Of a stretch of DNA of 5,144 nt, positions 1 to 5,051 are shown piece by piece; the stretch's first letter is position 1, and the number at the start of each line of letters is the position of its first letter. Source of the DNA: Bacteroidota bacterium. GTDB lineage: Bacteria; Bacteroidota; Bacteroidia; Chitinophagales; Chitinophagaceae. The notes below the pieces were generated by a model that was not told the DNA's origin, searched no databases, and worked only from the letters and a program-made list of their open reading frames with translations. The DNA lies in NCBI GenBank assembly GCA_023427575.1, contig JAEZAY010000423.1:1-5144 (forward strand), written 5' to 3'. Position numbers and translations under genes: made by a program.

Positions 1-93
1 CAAAAAAATCGGGCTCCGGAATAAATCCTAAAAATTGAAACTTCCGGCTAAATAAAAACAAGTCACAGCGAATCAATATAACCCAGCGCCAGT
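1..93. repeat. Terminal direct repeat, copy 1 (93 bp)
   Basis: The first 93 bases of the window are the same as the last 93 (5052-5144) except at position 43, which is T here and C at 5094. The match runs to both window edges, so the true repeat may be longer on either side. The segment is the left arm and half of the loop of the inverted repeat at 10-197, so the unit duplicated is probably that whole element. It lies in non-coding DNA upstream of purS. The single mismatch argues for two real copies, but a contig-end overlap with a strain variant or an error is also possible. Confidence 0.9.
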
Positions 94-197
94 AGGACTT
101 ACGGGCTACAGAACATTCCCGGGCTCTGGTAACAACTGTTTTTATTTTACGCCGTTCGTTTCAATTTTCTTAACGGATTTCTTCCGAGGCCCGGGGG
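10..197 (-). repeat. Long imperfect inverted repeat, possible structured RNA or MITE-like element
   Basis: Bases 10-63 pair with 135-193. The outer arms (10-28 against 175-193) match at 16 of 19 positions. The middle includes the shared block AAATTGAAAC on both arms, and the inner part pairs TAAATAAAAACA with the complement of a matching block at 138-149. An inner stem joins 81-90 to 121-130, and GTAG/CTAC (92-95, 106-109) closes the tip. The result is a rod of about 188 bases with small bulges and one larger asymmetric opening near 64-80. Read on the minus strand, the closing stem is followed at once by seven U (8 down to 2), like an intrinsic terminator, so the minus strand is given here. 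No ORF is present. It could be a small structured RNA (a 6S-like rod is one option), a MITE, or a dispersed palindromic repeat. A second, truncated copy lies at the right end of the window. Confidence 0.6.
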
Positions 198-232
198 AAT
201 ACATTTTACGCGGACACCAATGTTTCACAGAT

Positions 233-267
233 TTTGAAATCAGTTATCTTCATTTTGCATAGGTTTG
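233..267 (+). promoter_or_regulatory. Predicted promoter of purS
   Basis: TAGGTTTG at 260-267 is a perfect match to the Bacteroidota -7 box TAnnTTTG. TTTG at 233-236 could serve as the -33 box, although the 23-base spacing is slightly longer than the usual 19-21. Transcription would start near 272, leaving a leader of about 15 bases before the purS ATG. No Shine-Dalgarno sequence is visible, which is normal for this phylum. Confidence 0.5.
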
Positions 268-286
268 CGTTTCTAAATTAATTACC

Positions 287-532
287 ATGGTTTATAATAT
301 ACAGGTTAAGGTAATGCCTTTAAAAGATTTGCTTGACCCCCAGGGCAAGGCCGTAATGGGCGGATTAAAAAACCTTGGATTGGCAAATGTGGAAGATGTA
401 CGGATCGGGAAAAATATTCAGTTGCAGGTAGAAGCGGAATCGCCGGAAGCTGCCAGGCAAATTGCCGAAGAAGCTTCCAAAAAACTACTGGCCAACCCGG
501 TAATGGAGTTTTTTGAAATCACCGTGAATTAA
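287..532 (+). CDS. purS: Phosphoribosylformylglycinamidine synthase subunit PurS
   Basis: This is the small structural subunit of FGAM synthase, which acts with PurL and PurQ in the cytoplasm to convert FGAR plus glutamine and ATP to FGAM, the fourth step of de novo purine synthesis. PurS has no catalytic residues; in the family it forms a dimer that bridges PurL and PurQ and helps pass ammonia. The 81-residue length is typical. It opens with the beta strand YNIQVKVMP, then the family signature DPQGKAV at residues 17-23, the segment LGLANVEDVRIGKNIQL, a helix rich in E and A (residues 52-68), and the closing strand NPVMEFFEITV. The ATG at 287 is the only reasonable start, since the protein begins directly with the first strand. 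A good promoter lies just upstream. purL and purQ are not in the window. rsmI follows 47 bases downstream on the same strand and may be cotranscribed, although the two functions are unrelated. Confidence 0.93.
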   Translation: MVYNIQVKVMPLKDLLDPQGKAVMGGLKNLGLANVEDVRIGKNIQLQVEAESPEAARQIAEEASKKLLANPVMEFFEITVN

Positions 533-579
533 AATTATTTATCCCCGTTGCCCGCGTTTGGCTCCAGGGAAATGCAGCT

Positions 580-1245
580 ATGGTCTATATTGTTCCTACA
601 CCGATCGGAAACCTGCAGGATATAACGTTAAGGGCCCTGGAAGTTCTTAAATCCGTCGACCTGATCCTGGCTGAAGATACCCGTAACAGCTCCCGGCTGT
701 TAAACTTTTTCCAGATCAATAAACAACTCACGCCTTTTCATCAGCATAACGAGCACCTGGTGTTACAGCATCTGGTGAACCAACTGCTGCAGGGAAAAAC
801 CATGGCCGTAGTTTCCGATGCCGGAACCCCGGGCATTTCGGACCCCGCCTTTTTATTGGTAAGAGAATGTATTAAGGTAGGAATCCGGGTTGAATGTTTG
901 CCCGGAGCCACAGCCCTGATCCCCGCGCTTGTCAATAGCGGGCTGCCCACCAACCGCTTTACCTTCGAAGGTTTTCTGCCTTTAAAAAAAGGACGCCAGA
1001 CTATCTTCAAAAAACTGGCTACTGAAGAAAGGACGATGATCTTTTACGAATCGCCGATGCGACTGCTTCGGACATTAAAAGAAATGTGCGGGTATTTTGG
1101 CCCCGAACGCCAGGCTTCCGTCAGTCGTGAACTGACCAAGGTTTTTGAAGAAACTAAAAGAGGTTCTCTGCAGGAACTGTACGATTACTATTCTGAAAAA
1201 GGCGTAAAAGGTGAGATCGTTCTGGTAATTGAAGGGCTGGGTTGA
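580..1245 (+). CDS. rsmI: 16S rRNA (cytidine(1402)-2'-O)-methyltransferase RsmI
   Basis: This enzyme uses S-adenosylmethionine to 2'-O-methylate C1402 in the decoding centre of 16S rRNA and acts on the assembled 30S subunit. The 221-residue protein shows the whole tetrapyrrole-methylase fold in order: VPTPIGNLQDITLRAL (5-20), AEDTR (31-35), SDAGTPGISDP (79-89, the SAM-site loop), LPGATALIPAL with SGLPTNRFTFEGFLP (107-134), FYESP (155-159), RELTK (183-187) and KGEIVLVIEG (210-219). The ATG at 580 gives the standard N-terminus MVYIVPTPIGNL, so the start is secure. The protein stops straight after the methylase fold. The longer proteobacterial form carries roughly 50 further C-terminal residues with a small helical domain, which are absent here; short forms appear usual in this phylum, so I do not read this as truncation. 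It lies 47 bases after purS, with no separate promoter or terminator evident between them. Confidence 0.95.
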   Translation: MVYIVPTPIGNLQDITLRALEVLKSVDLILAEDTRNSSRLLNFFQINKQLTPFHQHNEHLVLQHLVNQLLQGKTMAVVSDAGTPGISDPAFLLVRECIKVGIRVECLPGATALIPALVNSGLPTNRFTFEGFLPLKKGRQTIFKKLATEERTMIFYESPMRLLRTLKEMCGYFGPERQASVSRELTKVFEETKRGSLQELYDYYSEKGVKGEIVLVIEGLG

Positions 1246-1252
1246 GTAACAG

Positions 1253-1321
1253 ATGATTGAATTGCGGAGATCTTTCCTTTTCGCAACCAGCTTATTATCA
1301 TTCTTACTCCCGGTAATCTGA
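1253..1321 (+). CDS. Possible 22-residue hydrophobic small protein
   Basis: An ATG seven bases after the rsmI stop opens a short frame, MIELRRSFLFATSLLSFLLP followed by VI and a TGA stop. Two arginines precede an uncharged stretch of about 15 residues, the shape of a single membrane helix or a signal peptide without a mature protein. It could be a translationally coupled membrane miniprotein, the leftover 5' end of a lost secreted protein, or chance. No ribosome binding site or homologue can be claimed. The rest of the 133-base gap after rsmI holds no clear terminator. Confidence 0.15.
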   Translation: MIELRRSFLFATSLLSFLLPVI

Positions 1322-1328
1322 TTTTATG

Positions 1329-1359
1329 CTTTTCTTATAAAATCAAGTTGTCATCTTTG
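1329..1359 (+). promoter_or_regulatory. Possible promoter of the PepSY-like gene
   Basis: CATCTTTG at 1352-1359 matches TAnnTTTG at all defined positions except the first. A T-rich stretch about 20 bases upstream (CTTTTC near 1329-1334) is a poor -33 element. The predicted start near 1365 would leave a leader of about 14 bases. The match is modest, and expression may need an activator or read-through from rsmI. Confidence 0.3.
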
Positions 1360-1378
1360 TGGATATAAATTATTCAAT

Positions 1379-1828
1379 ATGAAACACGTACCAGCTTTTT
1401 TTTCACTGATTCTGTTTTTGGCCATTTCAGTTTCTTCGGTAGCTCAGTTAAGAAAAATTCCGGCCGCTGTTACGGATCGCTTTTCTGAAAAATATCCCAT
1501 GGCCACCAGCATAGAATGGCGCGATAAACTTTCCGGTTTTGCAGCTGATTTTGTATTGAACGATACCACATATACTGCCAGTTTTACCAATACCGGTGAG
1601 TGGGCTTCTACCGAAACCACCATCGACGCAGAAAATTTACCGGCAGCCGTAGCCGAAAGTTTTCGAAAAAGTAAATATTCCGATTGGGAAATGGGTACGG
1701 TTCACCGTATTGAAACGCCGGGGAACGATTATCAGTACCGCCTGCAGGTGATTAAAAGCGAAATTCGAAAAAGAAATCTTTACTTCAGTTCAACGGGTAA
1801 AATGTTACGCGACCTGATGACCCTCTAA
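1379..1828 (+). CDS. Secreted PepSY-like (BLIP-like fold) protein
   Basis: The 149-residue product starts with a signal peptide (MKHVPAFFSLILFLAISVSS, likely cut after VA at residue 22), so it should be exported to the periplasm. The mature part contains two similar halves. The first (about 27-84) is KIPAAVTDRFSEKYPMATSIEW, then DFVLNDTTYTASFTNTGEW. The second (about 87-146) is LPAAVAESFRKSKYSDWEMG, then YQYRLQVIKSEIRKRNLYFS and STGKML. Each half has the order helix with PAAV, a short strand around a W, two strands and a turn with TG. This matches the small PepSY-like family of Bacteroidota related in fold to beta-lactamase inhibitor protein. No biochemical role is established for these proteins; protein binding or protease inhibition is sometimes suggested. 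The secreted peptidase begins 128 bases downstream on the same strand, but a functional link is speculation. No cysteines or lipobox are present, so it is not a lipoprotein. Confidence 0.75.
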   Translation: MKHVPAFFSLILFLAISVSSVAQLRKIPAAVTDRFSEKYPMATSIEWRDKLSGFAADFVLNDTTYTASFTNTGEWASTETTIDAENLPAAVAESFRKSKYSDWEMGTVHRIETPGNDYQYRLQVIKSEIRKRNLYFSSTGKMLRDLMTL

Positions 1829-1864
1829 GTTTATTTTCCTGCATTTTTCAGTGGAAACAAGATT

Positions 1865-1893
1865 TTTGTAATCCCGTCAATGATTTTATCTTG
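1865..1893 (+). promoter_or_regulatory. Possible promoter of the M1 peptidase gene
   Basis: TTTG at 1865-1868, inside a run of T, is followed after 18 bases by TATCTTG (1887-1893), one T short of the Bacteroidota -7 box. The start would fall near 1898-1900, giving a leader of about 57 bases. The leader holds nothing recognisable beyond the small palindrome GCCCGGGC overlapping the predicted start. No strong terminator separates this site from the preceding gene. Confidence 0.3.
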
Positions 1894-1956
1894 CCCGGGC
1901 GGTTATTATTATAGCCACCGGAATTACTTTATTACGATTTAAACTGGATAGTACCG

Positions 1957-3939
1957 ATGAAAAAGAAAATTCTTCTTTCCCTGCCTTCCATATTTTTTTG
2001 CCTGACGATTTTTGCGCAGCCTTCGCGATGGCAGCAGAAGGTGAAGTATAATATGGATGTTACGGTTAACGTGAATACCAACCGGATCAACGGAAAGCAA
2101 AAGCTGGAATACACAAACAATTCGCCTGATACATTAAGAAAGGTATTTTATCATCTGTACTGGAACGCGTTTCAGCCAAACAGCATGATGGATGTGAGAA
2201 GCAGGGAATTGGGTAAACAGCAGATAAATGGCCGCCCCGATTGGGACGCACGCGTTACCGACCGGATTTCGAAACTGAGTGAAAGCGAGATCGGGTACCA
2301 GAAAATTTCATCGCTGATGATGGATGGAGTGAAACAAAATTACAAGGTTCATGAAACCATACTGGAAGTTGTTCTTTCGCGGCCCATTCTACCGGGAGCG
2401 AAGGTCAATTTCGACATGGAATTTGAAAGCCAGGTGCCTGTTCAAATCCGCCGTGCGGGCAGAGATGCGGCCAATGGCATTCGCTATAGTATGAGCCAGT
2501 GGTATCCTAAAATGGCCGAATACGATTATGACGGCTGGCATCCAAATCCATATATAGCCCGTGAATTTTATGGAGTCTGGGGCAATTATGATGTAAAGAT
2601 CACGATTGATAAATCCTATATCCTGGGTGGAACCGGATATCTTCAAAACCCGCAGCAGGTGGGTTATGGATATGAAAAAGCCGGTACAAAGGTTTCCCGG
2701 CCCGGAACTACTTTAACCTGGCATTTCGTGGCGCCCAATGTGCATGATTTTATGTGGGCAGCCGATCCGGACTTCAAGCATATCCGGAAATCCGTTCCCG
2801 GAGGACCCGAGATTCATGTTTTATACAATGGCAGCCGCGAAGATTTGCAGCAACAGTTCGACCGCCTTCGCCCTGCCGATCAGTCGAGGTTCGGCAATCT
2901 GGACGGCTATATTAAAAACCAGGAAGCACAATGGAATGAAATTGCCGAAGCGGCCCTGGTAGTTTTCCCATACGTGAATAAAACCTTTGGAGAATATCCG
3001 TACAAACAATACTCGTTTATACATGGTGGTGATGGAGGAATGGAATACCCGATGGCTACTTTACTTGCCGGTCCCAGCCTCGGAACCGCCTTTCATGAGT
3101 TAATGCATTCCTGGTATCAGATGATCCTGGGAACCAACGAGTCGCTGTACGCCTGGATGGATGAAGGATTTACAGAATGGTCAACCAATCATGTGCAGAA
3201 ATATTACCGCGACCAGGTTTTGAGAAAGAGAGAAGGCAATGATGCGGCTACGCTTGCGCGTTATGATTCACTGGATAAGCGGCTTCCTTTACTGCATTCC
3301 GGTAATTACAACAGTTATCTGTATCTCGCAAAATCGGGACTGGAAGAACCATTGACCACACATGCGGATCATTTCAACACAAACATGGCTCATAGCCTGG
3401 CTGCCTATTCCAAAGGTTCGGTTTTCCTTTCGCAACTTGGATATATAACTGGTGACCAGAATTTGTACAGTATTATGAAAGAATATTTCCGGCTTTGGAA
3501 ATTCAAACATCCCAATGCCAATGATTTTCTGCGTGTAGCGGAAAAGGTAAGTGGATTGCAGCTTGACTGGTATAAGGAATACTGGGTGAACTCAACAAAA
3601 ACGATTGACTATGGAATCGATAGTCTTTGGGAAGAAGGCGGCAAAACAAAGATCCGGCTAAAGCGAATCGGGAAAATGCCGATGCCCATCGATTTTAAAA
3701 TAGAATATAAAGATGGAAGTTCTGAAATCGCCTATATCCCGCAATATCTGATGTTCGGTGAAAAGCCGGCGGAAGATGAAACGAAACGGACGGTGTACGA
3801 AGCCTGGAAATGGACCCATCCCACTTATACATTTGAAGTTGACAGAAGACTGAGAGATATGAAATTGCTGGAGATCGACCCTTCACTTCGGATGGCCGAT
3901 CTTGAAAGAAGAAATAACAGGCTGGAAATTCCGCTATAA
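1957..3939 (+). CDS. Exported M1 family zinc metallopeptidase
   Basis: The 660-residue product is a gluzincin of the M1 (aminopeptidase N / LTA4 hydrolase) family. Residues 1-20 form a signal peptide (MKKKILLSL...TIFA, cut before QPS), so it acts in the periplasm or outside the cell. A beta-rich N-terminal domain follows (VTVNVNTNRINGKQKLEYTN, then LRKVFYHLYWNAFQPN). The substrate-binding GxMEN-type loop appears as GGMEYPM at 360-366. The zinc site is complete: HELMH at 380-384, with H380 and H384 as ligands and E381 as catalytic base, then E403 exactly 18 residues after the motif in WMDEGFTEW as third ligand. Y484 in AAYSKGSVFL fits the transition-state tyrosine. A helical region and a short beta C-terminal part complete it. 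The EYP variant in place of MEN is common in Bacteroidota members. No type IX secretion tail is apparent. The substrate is unknown; removal of N-terminal residues from peptides is expected. The start follows from the signal peptide. A strong terminator lies 21 bases after the stop. Confidence 0.93.
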   Translation: MKKKILLSLPSIFFCLTIFAQPSRWQQKVKYNMDVTVNVNTNRINGKQKLEYTNNSPDTLRKVFYHLYWNAFQPNSMMDVRSRELGKQQINGRPDWDARVTDRISKLSESEIGYQKISSLMMDGVKQNYKVHETILEVVLSRPILPGAKVNFDMEFESQVPVQIRRAGRDAANGIRYSMSQWYPKMAEYDYDGWHPNPYIAREFYGVWGNYDVKITIDKSYILGGTGYLQNPQQVGYGYEKAGTKVSRPGTTLTWHFVAPNVHDFMWAADPDFKHIRKSVPGGPEIHVLYNGSREDLQQQFDRLRPADQSRFGNLDGYIKNQEAQWNEIAEAALVVFPYVNKTFGEYPYKQYSFIHGGDGGMEYPMATLLAGPSLGTAFHELMHSWYQMILGTNESLYAWMDEGFTEWSTNHVQKYYRDQVLRKREGNDAATLARYDSLDKRLPLLHSGNYNSYLYLAKSGLEEPLTTHADHFNTNMAHSLAAYSKGSVFLSQLGYITGDQNLYSIMKEYFRLWKFKHPNANDFLRVAEKVSGLQLDWYKEYWVNSTKTIDYGIDSLWEEGGKTKIRLKRIGKMPMPIDFKIEYKDGSSEIAYIPQYLMFGEKPAEDETKRTVYEAWKWTHPTYTFEVDRRLRDMKLLEIDPSLRMADLERRNNRLEIPL

Positions 3940-3960
3940 CCCAAGTTCAATCCAATTGTA

Positions 3961-4006
3961 CCGGGGTCTTCTCTGAATATTAACCAGGGAAGACCCCGGT
4001 TTTTTT
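3961..4006 (+). terminator. Intrinsic terminator of the peptidase transcript
   Basis: CCGGGGTCTTC (3961-3971) pairs perfectly with GAAGACCCCGG (3989-3999). The stem extends inwards through a wobble pair to 3975/3985, leaving a nine-base AT-rich loop. Seven T follow at 4000-4006. It lies 21 bases after the peptidase stop codon and is a textbook rho-independent terminator. Confidence 0.93.
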
Positions 4007-4010
4007 AATG

Positions 4011-4031
4011 AAAAAAGCCGCATTCGCGGCT
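4011..4031 (-). terminator. Intrinsic terminator for minus-strand transcription
   Basis: On the minus strand AGCCGC (4031-4026) and GCGGCT (4021-4016) form a six-pair GC-rich stem with loop GAAT, followed by a run of T to 4011. The + strand has no T run after the stem, so this works only leftwards. It lies four bases from the end of the peptidase terminator, so converging transcripts are stopped back to back. It could end the response regulator mRNA or the candidate small RNA that starts near 4115. Confidence 0.8.
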
Positions 4032-4115
4032 CCGGATAAGGCTGGTTAATTTTTTACAAACTGGCCAGGGTAAAAAAATGATAAGGTTTAATGATTTTAG
4101 GTATTTGATCAACCC
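4011..4115 (-). ncRNA. Candidate small RNA behind the response regulator gene
   Basis: A minus-strand promoter (TTG, 20 bases, TATCTTTG) predicts a start near 4115, and the intrinsic terminator at 4031-4011 would end the transcript, giving about 105 bases. There is no ORF in this interval on that strand; the only ATG is inside the terminator loop region. The body has a U-rich single-stranded part and a possible hairpin (GUAAAAAA with UUUUUUAC around CUGGCCAG). A NarL-type operator sits directly upstream of the promoter, so the regulator encoded next door may control it. The alternative is that this is merely the 3' untranslated end of the regulator mRNA. Targets cannot be guessed from the window. 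Confidence 0.35.
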
Positions 4116-4120
4116 GGAAC

Positions 4121-4151
4121 CAAAGATAATAACTCAGCCTTTTCGTTACAA
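4121..4151 (-). promoter_or_regulatory. Predicted promoter of the candidate small RNA
   Basis: Minus-strand TATCTTTG (4128-4121) is a perfect TAnnTTTG -7 box. TTG (4151-4149) lies 20 bases upstream, the normal spacing for the Bacteroidota housekeeping sigma factor. It points away from the response regulator into a gene-free stretch ending in a terminator, and it directly abuts the palindrome at 4152-4167. Confidence 0.5.
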
Positions 4152-4167
4152 TACTACTTTAGTGGTA
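4152..4167. promoter_or_regulatory. NarL-type 7-2-7 operator-like palindrome, site A
   Basis: TACTACT, TT, AGTGGTA is an inverted pair of heptamers. Both arms fit the NarL-family consensus TACYNMT (from memory of E. coli NarL), and the 7-2-7 spacing is the arrangement NarL prefers. One further base pairs on each side. The centre is about 44 bases upstream of the predicted small-RNA start, the place where class II activators bind. A close relative, site B, lies in front of the response regulator gene. Confidence 0.5.
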
Positions 4168-4199
4168 TACCCGTATCCGTTGCGCACCAAAGCAGGGCT

Positions 4200-4847
4200 T
4201 TACCGTCCGTAATACCGGTTGATGGCTTCCACCCGGTTGTTAACGTGTAATTTTTCGTAGATATGATACACGTGCTTTCGCACGGTTTCCTGGCTTATGA
4301 ACAGGTTGGCGGCTATCTCCTTGTATAAAAGTCCCCTGGCAAGATGTTCCAGAATCTCTTTCTCGCGGGTGGATAGTACACTCAGACCGGGGCTATCGGA
4401 AGGCGCTGCTTCCGGAAAGTTTTTTTGCTGAAAGGCGGCCACCACTTTTCGCGCAATCTGGCTGCTCATGGGCGATCCACCTTCCTGTAATTCGCGAATG
4501 GCTTCCAGTAATTTGCCCGGAGCGGTTTTTTTAAGAATATACCCGCTGGCGCCGGCAGAAAGGGCTTCGAAGATTTTCTCATCATCCTCGTAGACTGTAC
4601 ACATCATAAACAGAATGTCCGGATTATCTACCTTGAGATGCTTTACCAGGCTGATTCCACTTTCTTCTTCACCCAGATTTATGTCCATAAGCACCACATC
4701 CGGTTTAAGAATAGGGATATTTGCCAGGGCTTCTTCACCGTTCGAAAAGCCGCCAAGCAAAACAAATCCATCAGACATGGTAATGATCTGCTCCAGTGCT
4801 GACCGAATGTCTTTATTATCATCTACAATACAAACCTGTATATCCAT
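4200..4847 (-). CDS. NarL/FixJ-family response regulator (REC plus LuxR-type HTH)
   Basis: This is a cytoplasmic transcription factor of a two-component system, activated by phosphorylation. With the ATG at 4847 it has 215 residues. The receiver domain (about 2-122) shows the acidic pair D9-D10, phosphoacceptor D55 in VVLMDINL, T84 in MMCTVY and K106 in GYILKK, so all switch residues are intact. A short linker rich in A, P and S follows. The LuxR-type helix-turn-helix (about 156-211) reads LSTREKEILEHLARGLLYKE, then IAANLFISQETVRKHVYHIY and EKLHVNNRVEAI. A TTG codon nine bases upstream could extend it, but it lies in the predicted -7 box and adds nothing to the fold. The gene converges with the peptidase. 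No kinase gene adjoins it in the window, as 204 non-coding bases precede the repeat on its upstream side. Palindromes on both sides match NarL-type sites, suggesting autoregulation. The signal sensed is unknown. Confidence 0.93.
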   Translation of the reverse strand: MDIQVCIVDDNKDIRSALEQIITMSDGFVLLGGFSNGEEALANIPILKPDVVLMDINLGEEESGISLVKHLKVDNPDILFMMCTVYEDDEKIFEALSAGASGYILKKTAPGKLLEAIRELQEGGSPMSSQIARKVVAAFQQKNFPEAAPSDSPGLSVLSTREKEILEHLARGLLYKEIAANLFISQETVRKHVYHIYEKLHVNNRVEAINRYYGR

Positions 4848-4853
4848 TATGCA

Positions 4854-4883
4854 CAAAGGTTGCCATTATTGATGAAAAAGGAA
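4854..4883 (-). promoter_or_regulatory. Possible activator-dependent promoter of the response regulator
   Basis: Minus-strand AACCTTTG (4861-4854) fits TAnnTTTG except its first base. The -33 position holds TTC (4883-4881) in place of TTG, at a spacing of 19. Both boxes are weaker than at the small-RNA promoter, as expected where an activator helps. The predicted start would be around 4848-4850, so the mRNA would be leaderless or nearly so at the ATG (4847). Confidence 0.4.
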
Positions 4884-4898
4884 TACCACTTTGTGGTA
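4884..4898. promoter_or_regulatory. NarL-type operator-like palindrome, site B
   Basis: TACCAC, TTT, GTGGTA is a perfect inverted repeat. As heptamers it reads TACCACT on the + strand and TACCACA on the minus strand with one base between (7-1-7), one base shorter than site A. It abuts the -33 position of the predicted response regulator promoter in the same register as site A does at the small-RNA promoter, with its centre about 42 bases upstream of the predicted start. Binding by the adjacent regulator is inferred. Confidence 0.5.
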
Positions 4899-5051
4899 GT
4901 TTTTAAGCGCATTTTTTATTGTAATTAGCAAATATTGCTGTCATTGTTGTCCAGTTAATAATTTTCCATTCACCCGAAACTTTAGGAATAGTGAATTAGG
5001 AGCAGTCATTGTAAATAACCCCTTCCACTTTTTTTTAGAAAAAAAGTGGAG
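4899..5051. other. Non-coding, AT-rich region upstream of the response regulator
   Basis: I see no gene here on either strand. It holds a small palindrome, AGCAA, ATA, TTGCT (4927-4939), and an inverted pair ATTCAC/GTGAAT (4968-4973, 4991-4996), both of which could be chance. At 5024-5050 a 12-pair perfect hairpin (TCCACTTTTTTT, loop TAG, complementary arm) has no T run after it on either strand, so it is not a standard terminator. It stands directly against the terminal repeat and may belong to that element. Confidence 0.6.

Noticed and set aside
10..197. Integron attC site
   Set aside because: The size and folded form are suggestive, but I find no properly placed RYYYAAC and GTTRRRY core pair, and the neighbouring genes are housekeeping and not cassettes.
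1841..1863. TTTCC / GGAAA hairpin after the PepSY-like gene as a terminator
   Set aside because: The stem is only five pairs with a poor loop and no strong T run directly after it.
1932..2120. Minus-strand ORF over the start of the peptidase gene
   Set aside because: It overlaps the signal peptide coding region of a clear M1 peptidase. The hydrophobic stretch is the complement of that region and no promoter supports it.
4049..4079. ATTTTTTAC / GTAAAAAAAT hairpin as a separate terminator
   Set aside because: The stem is almost all A-T and no GC-rich stem plus T run is formed. It may be only internal structure of the candidate small RNA.
4441..4450. ACCACTTTTC inside the regulator gene as a third operator
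   Set aside because: Only one half-site is present with no inverted partner, and it is within coding sequence; likely chance.
4848..4856. TTG start for the response regulator, adding three residues
   Set aside because: The ATG at 4847 gives the standard receiver N-terminus. The TTG lies inside the predicted -7 box and adds no family sequence.
4615..4872. 85-codon + strand ORF opposite the response regulator
   Set aside because: It is antisense to a well-supported gene, and its composition is that of a shadow frame with no recognisable domain.
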